Part shown: piece by piece, positions 33,893 through 41,588 of the stretch
Position numbering within the stretch: the stretch's first letter is position 1
Layout of the letters: each line of letters opens with the position of its first letter
From: Solirubrobacter taibaiensis
GTDB lineage: Bacteria > Actinomycetota > Thermoleophilia > Solirubrobacterales > Solirubrobacteraceae
NCBI GenBank assembly: GCA_027587225.1
Contig: JAPDDQ010000014.1
Coordinates: 88,657-152,656 of the forward strand
Length of the DNA stretch: 64,000 nt
Direction of reading: 5' to 3'
Notes under the pieces: generated by a model
What the model was told of the DNA's origin: nothing
What the model saw: only the letters and a program-made list of their open reading frames with translations
Database searches by the model: none
Position numbers and translations under genes: made by a program

Positions 33893-33966
33893 TCGGGGCG
33901 CCCGGATTTGAACCGGGGACCTCGCCGACCCGAACGGCGCGCGCTACCAGGCTGCGCCACGCCCCG
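33893..33966 (-). tRNA. tRNA-Pro (anticodon CGG)
   Basis: A 74-nt tRNA read on the minus strand: acceptor CGGGGCG pairs with CGCCCCG plus discriminator A; D-arm GCGCAGCCTGGTAGCGC; anticodon loop TTCGGGT with CGG at 33930-33932; T-arm CCCGG-TTCAAAT-CCGGG. The 3' CCA is not encoded. It recognises CCG, a codon used heavily in this genome. Confidence 0.96.
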
Positions 33967-33992
33967 AACGCAGAGCAGTCTAGCCACCCGCC

Positions 33993-35702
33993 TCAGGGAC
34001 GCGGCTTCAACCCACCCGTAAGTCCATCCACGGTGTCGCCGACACCGCCCACGGTCTGGTCGAGCGTCTTGCCGACACCTTCGACGACGTCGTCGACGAC
34101 GTCGGTGACCTTGTCGACGGTTTCGGACACCGGACCGCCGCCGGTGACGCCCTCGACGACCTTGTCGACGGTCTCTGTGGCCGCCTGGGTGGTCTCGTTG
34201 ACGGTCTCGGTGACCGCTGAGGTGGTCTCCTCGACCGCGCCCGTGGTGTTGGTGACGGTGGTGCCGACGCTGCTCGTGGTCTCCTGGGCCGCGTCCTTGA
34301 CCGGCGTGCGCTTCTGCGCCGGCTGCTTCTTCTTCTCGGCCGCTGCCGGCTTCGACGAATCCTCCGGCGGCGGACTCGAACCCGAGTCGGACTGGGTGCC
34401 CGGCGTGGTCGGCGCGCCACCCGCCGCGGGGGTCTTGGCGGTCGTGGTCTTCGGCGCGGCACCGGACACGCCGCCACGCTTGGCCGCGGCCTTGTCGCTG
34501 CTGGACTTGCCCTGCTCGCGCTGGCTCGTGTCCGCGCCGCCGCTCGAAGGCTTCTCGCTCGCCAGGACCGACTGCTCGTCGCCCGTGGCTGTCGCCGCCG
34601 GGGCGGCGGCCTTCGGCGCGGAGCTCTGCGTCGCGGACTGGACGGCGGCCGCAGGTGGCGTCGCGGTCGTCGTGGCCTCCTTGACGCCGACGCCCGCGCC
34701 CACGCCGGCGACGATCACCGCGGCGCCCGCGGCGACCTTGCCCCAGCCGCTCTGCACGTGGTCGGAGAGCATGGGCATGTGCTGCATGAAGGCGGCCGCG
34801 CGTCCGCTCGGCGGCGGCGCGGCGCTCTCGGCGCCTTCGGTGCTCTTGCGCAGCTTCGCGAAGATCGGGAACGGCAGGATGCCCGCGACCTTGTTCGCCA
34901 CGCGCTCGCGCACGGTCGGGCGCGTGAACAGCTCGCGGTCGAGCCCGGCGACCAGCGCCTCGCGCCGGCACGGCTGACAGTGCGAGAGATGGCGGGCGAG
35001 CCGGCGCGTGTCGCGCGTGCCCAGCTTCGCCTCGACGGCGGTGAGGATGATGCCCTGGATGCGCTGGCAGCGGGCGCCGGAGACGATGTCGTCGTACTCC
35101 TCGGTCAGGCGCCGGCGCGCGCGGAAGAGCGTGGACTCCACGGCCGGGCGGCTCATGCCCATCCGGTCGCCGATCTCCGCGTAGCTCAGGCCCTCGAGCT
35201 CACGCAGGACGAGGATCTCGTGGTGGGTCTCCGACAGCCCACCGAACGCGCCGCACAGGCTGTCGAGCTCGAGTTTGGCCGCGACGGCCGCGTCGGGGGA
35301 CGCGCCGGAGGCCACGAGCTTGGAGTGGTCGGCGGGCCCGAGCAGGTCATCCGCGTCGTAGGAGACCTCCTCGGTGCGCTGTGAGCGGCGGAAGGCGTCG
35401 ATGCAGGAGTTCTTCGCGATCTGGTAGAGCCAGGGCTTGAACGCGAGCGGCTGCTCGGTCGCGCGCATCCGGCGCAGCGCGGAGAGGAAGACCTCCTGCG
35501 TGACGTCCTCGGCGCGCCCGTGGTCCTTGACCATCCCGAGCACGTAGGCGTGGATGCGCCGGTGGTAGCGCTCGTAGAGCAGCTCGAAGGCCCGGTCGTC
35601 GCCGCGCCTGATCCGCGCGACGAGCTTCTGGTCGCTGTCCGCCGGGCTTCCTGCACCGTCGATAACCGACGCCGTCGAGGCGTCGCTGCTTCCCCTACCC
35701 AC
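33993..35702 (-). CDS. ECF sigma factor fused to zinc-finger, membrane helix and long repetitive tail
   Basis: A 569-aa protein. Residues 20-195 are the sigma domains: LVARIRRGDDRAFELLYERY, DVTQEVFLSALRRM, KPWLYQIAKNSCIDAFRR and region 4 LRELEGLSYAEIGDRMGMSR. Then HLSHCQPCRREAL (HX3CX2C zinc motif), a membrane helix (KVAAGAAVIVAGVGAGVGV), and about 230 outer residues: a low-complexity Ser/Pro/Lys/Thr part, then amphipathic repeats such as TETVNETTQAATETVDKVV. Same plan as the gene at 18605, so one protein may combine sigma factor, anti-sigma and sensor. GTG 35702 follows GGAGG. No separate anti-sigma gene is adjacent. Confidence 0.87.
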   Translation of the reverse strand: MGRGSSDASTASVIDGAGSPADSDQKLVARIRRGDDRAFELLYERYHRRIHAYVLGMVKDHGRAEDVTQEVFLSALRRMRATEQPLAFKPWLYQIAKNSCIDAFRRSQRTEEVSYDADDLLGPADHSKLVASGASPDAAVAAKLELDSLCGAFGGLSETHHEILVLRELEGLSYAEIGDRMGMSRPAVESTLFRARRRLTEEYDDIVSGARCQRIQGIILTAVEAKLGTRDTRRLARHLSHCQPCRREALVAGLDRELFTRPTVRERVANKVAGILPFPIFAKLRKSTEGAESAAPPPSGRAAAFMQHMPMLSDHVQSGWGKVAAGAAVIVAGVGAGVGVKEATTTATPPAAAVQSATQSSAPKAAAPAATATGDEQSVLASEKPSSGGADTSQREQGKSSSDKAAAKRGGVSGAAPKTTTAKTPAAGGAPTTPGTQSDSGSSPPPEDSSKPAAAEKKKQPAQKRTPVKDAAQETTSSVGTTVTNTTGAVEETTSAVTETVNETTQAATETVDKVVEGVTGGGPVSETVDKVTDVVDDVVEGVGKTLDQTVGGVGDTVDGLTGGLKPRP

Positions 35703-35816
35703 CGTGGAGGTCCTCCTGCGCGGACTCTGATCTACTCAACCGAAGGCCTGGCCCCTGTACCAGGTCATCTGGACAACACAAATGCTGATCGCCCGAAGTC
35801 CACGGGCGCAAACCCC

Positions 35817-36575
35817 ATGGCGCAGATAACGGACATCCTTTCGACCCTCGACGCATTGCTCAAGCCCGGCGAGTTCGACGATCTGGGCCCCAACGGGCTG
35901 CAGGTTCCGGGCGCGCAGGAGGTCACCCGAGTGGTCACGGGTGTCAGCGCGAGGCGGGAGTTGCACGAGCGCGCGGTCGAGCTCGGCGCGCAGCTGGTCC
36001 TGGTCCACCACGGCCTGTTCTGGAAGTTCCACCCGACCGGGCTGACGCCGCTGCTGGCCGAGCGCCTGCGACCGCTCTTCAAGCACGACATCAACCTCGT
36101 CGGCTACCACCTCCCGCTCGACGCGCATCCGGAGGTGGGCAACAACGCGCTCCTCGCGCACGCGCTCGGGTGCGTGGAGAGGGAGCCGTTCGGCGACTAC
36201 AAGGGCCGCCCGATCGGGAGTCGCGGACGGTTCCCGCAGCCGCTCTCGCCGGCCGAGCTGGGCGCACGCGTGGCGGCCGCCACCGGGCGTGAACCATTGC
36301 TACTCGGAAACTGCGCTACGGACATCTCCACTATTGGGATCGTCTCGGGTTCTGCCGCTGACACGCTGCACGAGGCGGCGGCGCTCGGGCTCGATGCGTT
36401 CCTCACCGGCGAACCGCGCGAGCACATCACGGCCGACGCCGAAGAGCTCGGAATGACCTTTGTAGCCGCGGGTCACTACGCCACCGAGACGTTCGGCGTC
36501 CGCGCACTCGGCGATCTGCTGGCGGACCAATTTGGGGTGGATCACGTATTCGTGGACCTTCCCAATCCGGTCTAG
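35817..36575 (+). CDS. Nif3-like dinuclear metal-centre protein
   Basis: A 252-aa member of the Nif3/YbgI (DUF34) family, which forms hexameric rings with a two-metal site and may act on GTP- or folate-related compounds; the role is unsettled. Metal motifs are VLVHHGLFWKF, GYHLPLDAHPEVGNN and FVAAGHYATETFG, plus GEPREHITADA. It is the short form without the central PII-like insert. ATG 35817 starts the conserved MAQITDILSTLDALL. It is divergent from the ECF sigma gene with a 114-bp gap. Confidence 0.9.
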   Translation: MAQITDILSTLDALLKPGEFDDLGPNGLQVPGAQEVTRVVTGVSARRELHERAVELGAQLVLVHHGLFWKFHPTGLTPLLAERLRPLFKHDINLVGYHLPLDAHPEVGNNALLAHALGCVEREPFGDYKGRPIGSRGRFPQPLSPAELGARVAAATGREPLLLGNCATDISTIGIVSGSAADTLHEAAALGLDAFLTGEPREHITADAEELGMTFVAAGHYATETFGVRALGDLLADQFGVDHVFVDLPNPV

Positions 36576-36677
36576 CCAGACGTTTAGCTCAGATTGAGCA
36601 GGTCCCGGTTGTAGACATCCGGTGAAGTCGCTACCGTGCCTTTCACGTGGCAAACCTCACCAGGAGGACTCGTACTG

Positions 36678-36851
36678 ATGGCAATCCATCTCACGCCCAC
36701 GGAGCTCGCTCGCGAAGCCGGCATGGAACGGCGAGACGTGATCGAGAAGTGCATGGAACTGGGCGTGCCGATCTTCCAGGGAAGAATCGACAAAACCCTC
36801 TTCCTTGCGACCATGGAAGAGTCTGGAGCCAGGCAAGTAGCAGCAGCCTAA
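36678..36851 (+). CDS. 57-aa IF2_N-like helix-turn-helix protein
   Basis: A short protein: MAIHLTPTELAREAGMERRD followed by VIEKCMELGVPIFQGRIDKT. The pattern (helix, turn, EL-G-V, basic end) resembles the N-terminal IF2_N mini-domain of translation initiation factor 2, or a MerR-like winged helix, here on its own. A strong AGGAGG (36662-36667) precedes the ATG. It ends 60 bp before the fadD start, with GGCGC/GCGCC possibly forming a small stem between. Function unknown; expression looks strong from the ribosome site. Confidence 0.72.
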   Translation: MAIHLTPTELAREAGMERRDVIEKCMELGVPIFQGRIDKTLFLATMEESGARQVAAA

Positions 36852-36911
36852 GCGGCGGCGCTTAGGGCGCCACGCAGGTAGGATCGCTCCCCTCTAGAGG
36901 AGGAGAGCGAA

Positions 36912-38693
36912 ATGCAGGAGACCACTTCGTCCGGAACGGGTTCTCGGACGATCGCTGACATCGTGAGTCTGGCCGCCGAGCGCTTTGGAGAGCAACCGGC
37001 GGCCCGCTTCAAGCGCGACGGCGAGTGGACTGATCTCAGCTACACGGCGTTGTCCGAGATCGTCTCGGAGATCGCCCGTGGCCTCATAGACCTCGGCCTC
37101 GCGGCCGGCGAGCGCGTCGCGCTGTTGTGCACGACACGCGTCGAGTGGACGTACGCGGACTTCGGCATCACGTGCGCCGGCGGCGTCGTCGTCCCGGTCT
37201 ACCCGACCAACTCGCCCGAGGAGTGCGCGTGGGTGGTGGGGAACTCCGAGGCGCGCTTCGCGATCGCCGAGAACGCGGAGCAGGTGGCGAAGCTCGTCGC
37301 CGTCCGTGACGAGCTGCCCAAGCTCGAGGCCATCGTCTCGATCGAGCCCGGTGTGGAAGGCACGATCTCGCTCGACGAGCTGCGCGAGCGCGGCCGTTCC
37401 CGGGCCGCCGGCGAGGTGGACGAGCGCGTCGCGGGCGTGCAGCCCGAGGACCCGTACACGATCATCTACACGTCGGGCACCACGGGTCCGCCCAAGGGCT
37501 GCGTGCTCTCGCACGGCAACTACCGCTCGGTCACCCGCATGTGCGAGGAGATCGACGTGATCGTGACGGGCGAGCCCGTCTACCTCTACCTGCCGCTGGC
37601 GCACTCCTACGCGCTGCTCATCCAGCTGCTCGGCGTGGACCTCGGCGCCCCGGTCATCTACTGGAGCGGAGACCCGCAGCAGATCGTGCCGGACCTGATG
37701 GCGACCAAACCGGTCTATCTGCCCAGCGTCCCGCGCATCTTCGAGAAGATCTACACGCTGGTCACGAGCAACAACGACCCGGCGAAGATCGCCGCCGCCA
37801 CGCAACTCGGGTTGCAGGTCAGGCGCATGCGCGAGGCCGGTCAGGACGTGCCGGCGCCGCTCGCCGCCGCCTTCGAGAAGGCCGACGCCGAGCTCTACGC
37901 CAACGTGCGCAACATCTTCGGCGGGCGCCTCAAGCAGGCCACGTCCGGCGCGGCCCCGATCGGCAAGGAGATCCTCGAGTTCTTCTACGCCTGCGGCGCG
38001 CCCGTGCTCGAGGGCTACGGGATGACGGAGACCTCCACCGTCACCACCACCTCCACCGTCGCCGACCACAAGCTCGGCACGGTCGGCCGCGCGATCCCGG
38101 GCTCAGAGCTCAAGATCGCCGAGGACGGCGAGATCCTCGCCCGCGGGCCACACATCTTCGGCGGCTACTACGGCCTTGGCGACACGACCGCGTTCGGCGA
38201 GGTCGACGCGGACGGCTGGCTGCACACCGGCGACCTCGGGGCCATCGACGACGAGGGCTACCTCACCATCACCGGCCGCAAGAAGGACATCATGATCACC
38301 GCGGGCGGCAAGAACCTCACGCCCGCGAACGTCGAGAACGACCTCAAGCGCTCCCGCTGGATCTCCCAGGCCGTGATGCACGCCGACCGCCGCCCGTTCC
38401 CGGTCGCGCTGATCACGCTCGACCCCGAGGAGATCGTCCACTTCGCCCGCGAGCACGAGCTCACCGAGGACGTCGCGGCGCTCTCGCGCGAGCCCAAGGT
38501 CCTCGAGCTGATCCAAGGCGAGCTCGACGCCGTCAACGCGCGCTACGCCCAGGTCGAGCAGATCAAGAAGTTCTTCCTCCTCGACCACGACCTCTCCCAG
38601 GAGACCGGCGAGCTCACGCCGACCCTCAAGGTCAAGCGCAACGTGATCAACGACCTCTACGCGGCGGACTTCGACGCGCTCTACGTGACCTGA
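36912..38693 (+). CDS. Long-chain fatty acid-CoA ligase (FadD-like)
   Basis: A 593-aa adenylating ligase that activates fatty acids to acyl-CoA. P-loop IIYTSGTTGPPKGCVLSHGN; VYLPSVPRIFEKIYT and QATSGAAPIGKEILEFFYAC typical of long-chain synthetases; VLEGYGMTETS; HTGDLGAIDDEGYLTITGRK with KDIMITAGGKNL. The C-terminus (ELTPTLKVKRNVINDLYAA) carries the catalytic lysine region. AGGAGGAGAG precedes the ATG. It lies alone; a MITE-like element sits downstream. Confidence 0.92.
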   Translation: MQETTSSGTGSRTIADIVSLAAERFGEQPAARFKRDGEWTDLSYTALSEIVSEIARGLIDLGLAAGERVALLCTTRVEWTYADFGITCAGGVVVPVYPTNSPEECAWVVGNSEARFAIAENAEQVAKLVAVRDELPKLEAIVSIEPGVEGTISLDELRERGRSRAAGEVDERVAGVQPEDPYTIIYTSGTTGPPKGCVLSHGNYRSVTRMCEEIDVIVTGEPVYLYLPLAHSYALLIQLLGVDLGAPVIYWSGDPQQIVPDLMATKPVYLPSVPRIFEKIYTLVTSNNDPAKIAAATQLGLQVRRMREAGQDVPAPLAAAFEKADAELYANVRNIFGGRLKQATSGAAPIGKEILEFFYACGAPVLEGYGMTETSTVTTTSTVADHKLGTVGRAIPGSELKIAEDGEILARGPHIFGGYYGLGDTTAFGEVDADGWLHTGDLGAIDDEGYLTITGRKKDIMITAGGKNLTPANVENDLKRSRWISQAVMHADRRPFPVALITLDPEEIVHFAREHELTEDVAALSREPKVLELIQGELDAVNARYAQVEQIKKFFLLDHDLSQETGELTPTLKVKRNVINDLYAADFDALYVT

Positions 38694-38772
38694 TCCGAAG
38701 TTCGCCCCGTCCGAAGTACCCGCGGCGGAGGAAGGTGCCGCACTCGGGGCTCCGCGTGGCGGGGAACCGCGG

Positions 38773-38979
38773 GTGCCGCTCTCAGTCAAGTTACGGGCCA
38801 CTGACACATCGTGGGGCGCCGCAACCTCCGCCGGCCTCAGGCGGATCCCGCGCAAACGAACACGCACTGGGAGGGGCGCGGTCGTGATCGGGTGCGCGCG
38901 GCGGGGGCCGGAGCTGGGCGAAACAACCGCAACCGCTCCACGCGATCTCCGGTGCCCGTAACTTGACGGAGAGCGGCAC
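38773..38979. mobile_element. 207-bp MITE-like element with 26-bp terminal inverted repeats
   Basis: The 26-bp end at 38773-38798 (starting GTGCCGCTCT, ending AAGTTACGGGC) is repeated in inverted orientation at 38954-38979 with 25 of 26 matches. The pair encloses 155 bp with no gene. GCGG flanks both outer ends (38769-38772, 38980-38983), compatible with a 4-bp target duplication, though that is weak evidence in GC-rich DNA. Open frames here on both strands begin with the same peptide PLSVKLRA because of the repeat. It occupies the 368-bp gap between fadD and patatin, which otherwise shows no gene. Confidence 0.55.
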
Positions 38980-39061
38980 GCGGAGGGTCCGTGCACAACG
39001 GAGGGCGTTCAAGCCCGGCGAGCGGCGCCGCTCCTCTCTCCCTCGGTGAGCCGTTCCGGAC

Positions 39062-40306
39062 TTAGTCGCCGGCCGACTGGCGCAGCAATGCGCCGGTCGT
39101 CTGCTCCAGGATGCGCCGCCAAGCGCGGGTCTTCTCGCGCTCGGCGGAGAAGTGGCGCACGACCTTGCGCACGCGCGTGGCGGAGATCTCGATGCCGTGG
39201 CGGTGGCAGACCTCGCGCATGTCGTCGTAGTCCTTGGCGAGCTTCAGAGTCACCGACTCGAAGCCGTGGCGGGCGACGTCGACGCGCGAGGCGAAGTTGA
39301 GGATGTTCGTCTGGAACATCAGCTCGTCGTCCGGGTCGGGCTCGATCAGGACGATGTCGACGCCGGGGTAGCGGGCCTTCCAGTGCGAGGCCATCTCGTG
39401 CAGGCGCTGGTAGGCGAGCAGCTTGAACGTCTGGTAGCCGATCTTCGGGAAGCCCATGTCGCTGACGCGCCGCGTGCGGGTGCCGAAGAGGGTGGGGATC
39501 GACTTCGAGAAGTCGTTGACGAACGGGACGAGCGGGTTGACGACGACGATGAACTTCGCGCCCGCCTCGACGGCGATGTCGAGGTTCGTGGTGGAGACGA
39601 TGCCGCCGTCCACCAGCTCGCGGTCGCGGACCCGGTAGGGCGAGTAGACCATCGGCAGCGCGGTACTCGCTCGCACGGCGGCGGAGATCGGGATGTCGTC
39701 CCAGCCCTCGGCGCCGAGGACGATGCGCTCGCACGTGTCCAGGTCGGTCGCGGCGAGGTAGAGCTCGCGCTCGAGCAGGCGGAAGTCGTCGGTGCGGCCC
39801 TCGGCGGAGAGCGTCTCGCGGACGTAGTCCTCGACGCCTTCGCCCGTGTAGATGCCTGAGGGAAGGGCATCGCCCAGTGCGAGGATGAGATCGACGGCGC
39901 TCAGCGAGGTGAGTGAGGCCGCCACGTTGCGCGCGACGCTGATCGCGTGCAGCGGCAGCTTGAGCGCCTTGAGCGCGAACTCCGTCTTGTTCAGGCGCAG
40001 GAACATCTCGCGGTCCAGCGGCGGGAGCGCGTACGGCTGCTGACCGTTGACCGTGCGCATCATCTGCTCCGGCGTGATGCCGTTGGCGACGAGCGACGCG
40101 ATCAGCGCGCCCGCGCTGGTGCCGACGTAGATGTCGAACTGGTTGACGGAGCGGTTCGAGGACAGCAGGTCGAGCGCCCGTAGCGCACCGATCTGGTAGA
40201 CGCCGCCCGTGAACCCACCGCCACCGAGAACCAGCGCGGTCCGCGAGGAGCGGCGCTTGCGCCGGGCGGGAGCATTCATCTCGACGACTTTGCCCACCAC
40301 GTCCAT
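39062..40306 (-). CDS. Patatin-like phospholipase
   Basis: A 414-aa lipid acyl hydrolase. Oxyanion loop ALVLGGGGFTGGVYQIGALR; nucleophile serine in YVGTSAGALIAS; catalytic aspartate in LVDGGIVSTTNLDIA. The C-terminal 130 residues are helical and specific to this subgroup (RYPGVDIVLIEPDPDDELMF). ATG 40306 is used; ATG 40279 (MNAPARRKRR) is nearly as good. No signal peptide, so a cytoplasmic or membrane-associated role is likely. It is divergent from the PBP4 gene. Confidence 0.88.
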   Translation of the reverse strand: MDVVGKVVEMNAPARRKRRSSRTALVLGGGGFTGGVYQIGALRALDLLSSNRSVNQFDIYVGTSAGALIASLVANGITPEQMMRTVNGQQPYALPPLDREMFLRLNKTEFALKALKLPLHAISVARNVAASLTSLSAVDLILALGDALPSGIYTGEGVEDYVRETLSAEGRTDDFRLLERELYLAATDLDTCERIVLGAEGWDDIPISAAVRASTALPMVYSPYRVRDRELVDGGIVSTTNLDIAVEAGAKFIVVVNPLVPFVNDFSKSIPTLFGTRTRRVSDMGFPKIGYQTFKLLAYQRLHEMASHWKARYPGVDIVLIEPDPDDELMFQTNILNFASRVDVARHGFESVTLKLAKDYDDMREVCHRHGIEISATRVRKVVRHFSAEREKTRAWRRILEQTTGALLRQSAGD

Positions 40307-40352
40307 GGTACGGCGCAACCTGCAGGCATCCGCCGGGTTTCGTAGGCTCGAC

Positions 40353-41564
40353 ATGCCCATGGTCCGTCTCAGCGCGCTGTTCGCCGTCCTGCTTGCCCTC
40401 GTCGTGGCGCCCGCCACGCACGCCGCGAGCCTCGCCGCGACCCAGAAGTCGCTCGCTCGCGAGATGGCGCGCGCGGGGTCCTACAGCGGCGCCTACGTCG
40501 TGGACATGGACACCGGCGAGCAGATCTACGCCAACAAAGCGGACGTCGCGCGCATGCCCGCGTCGGTCGAGAAGCTCTACACCTCGGCCACCGCGATGCT
40601 GCTCTACGGGCCGCAGGGGACGCTCACCACCTCGGTGCTGTCGACGACGCTCCCGGACGCCGCGGGGGTCATCACCGGCGACGTGGTCCTGCGCGGCGGC
40701 GGCGACCCGACATTCAACGCCACCACCGCGGCGGCGCTCGCCAGGCAACTGGCGGACGGCGGCCTCAAGCGCATCACGGGCCGCGTGATCGGCGACGAGT
40801 CCGCGTTCGACGCGTTCCGCGGCCCGCCGTCGTCGAACTTCCAGACCTCCAGCGACGTCGGCCCGCTGAGCGCGCTCGCGTTCAACCACGGACGCACCGG
40901 CAAGGCCCGCCCGTACTTTCAGGCGAGCCCCGCCAAGTTCGCCGCCGAGGCGTTCCAGGCGGCCCTCAAGAAGCGCGGCGTGAAGATCGCCGGCAAGGCC
41001 CGGAGCGGCCTCGCCCCCACCGGCATGACGCCGCTGAGCGAGTGGACCTCCCCCACGATCGCGTCGATCTCGCGCCAGATGAACGTGCCGTCGGACAACT
41101 ACATCGCCGAGATCCTGATCAAGAGCATCGGCTCCCAGTTCGGCGGCGAGGGCTCCACGACCGCCGGCGGCCGGGTCATGCGCGAGACGCTGGCCCAGTT
41201 CGAGATCTCCCCGGCGATCACCGACGGCTCCGGTCTCTCGCGCGAGAACCGCACGTCGCCGCGCGAGGTCGTCCGCATGCTCACGGGCATGGCCGAGACC
41301 GAGCACGCCGAGGCGTTCGACGCGTCCCTGGCCGTCGTCGGCCGCACCGGCACCGTCGGGTCCCGCATGCGCGGCACCGCGGCCCAGGACAAGTGCCACG
41401 CCAAGACCGGCACGCTGCGCGACGTCTCCGCCCTCGCCGGCTACTGCACCACCACCTCCGGCAAGCGCGTGGCCTTCGCGTTCATGATGAACCGCGTCTG
41501 GCCCGCGTCCGCCCGCACGCTGCAGGACCGCATGACGTCCACGCTCGCGCGGTACGGCTCCTAA
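40353..41564 (+). CDS. dacB: D-alanyl-D-alanine carboxypeptidase/endopeptidase (PBP4, DacB)
   Basis: A 403-aa secreted penicillin-binding protein that trims peptidoglycan peptides. Signal peptide LSALFAVLLALVVAPATHA; active site S71-V-E-K74 (MPASVEKLYTSA); second motif SDN in MNVPSDNYIAE; KTG in CHAKTGTLRDVSALAGY; GDVVLRGGGDPTF typical of class C PBP4. ATG 40353 or 40359 both work. It is followed 24 bp later by a secreted hydrolase gene and may be co-transcribed. Confidence 0.92.
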   Translation: MPMVRLSALFAVLLALVVAPATHAASLAATQKSLAREMARAGSYSGAYVVDMDTGEQIYANKADVARMPASVEKLYTSATAMLLYGPQGTLTTSVLSTTLPDAAGVITGDVVLRGGGDPTFNATTAAALARQLADGGLKRITGRVIGDESAFDAFRGPPSSNFQTSSDVGPLSALAFNHGRTGKARPYFQASPAKFAAEAFQAALKKRGVKIAGKARSGLAPTGMTPLSEWTSPTIASISRQMNVPSDNYIAEILIKSIGSQFGGEGSTTAGGRVMRETLAQFEISPAITDGSGLSRENRTSPREVVRMLTGMAETEHAEAFDASLAVVGRTGTVGSRMRGTAAQDKCHAKTGTLRDVSALAGYCTTTSGKRVAFAFMMNRVWPASARTLQDRMTSTLARYGS

Positions 41565-41588
41565 ATCCGGGGTACTAGGGCGGGAGCC

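Noticed and set aside
36585..36625. tRNA-like text (TAGCTCAG ... GGTTGTAGAC) before the 57-aa gene
   Set aside because: No acceptor or anticodon stem can be drawn; it is a chance resemblance to D- and T-arm sequences.
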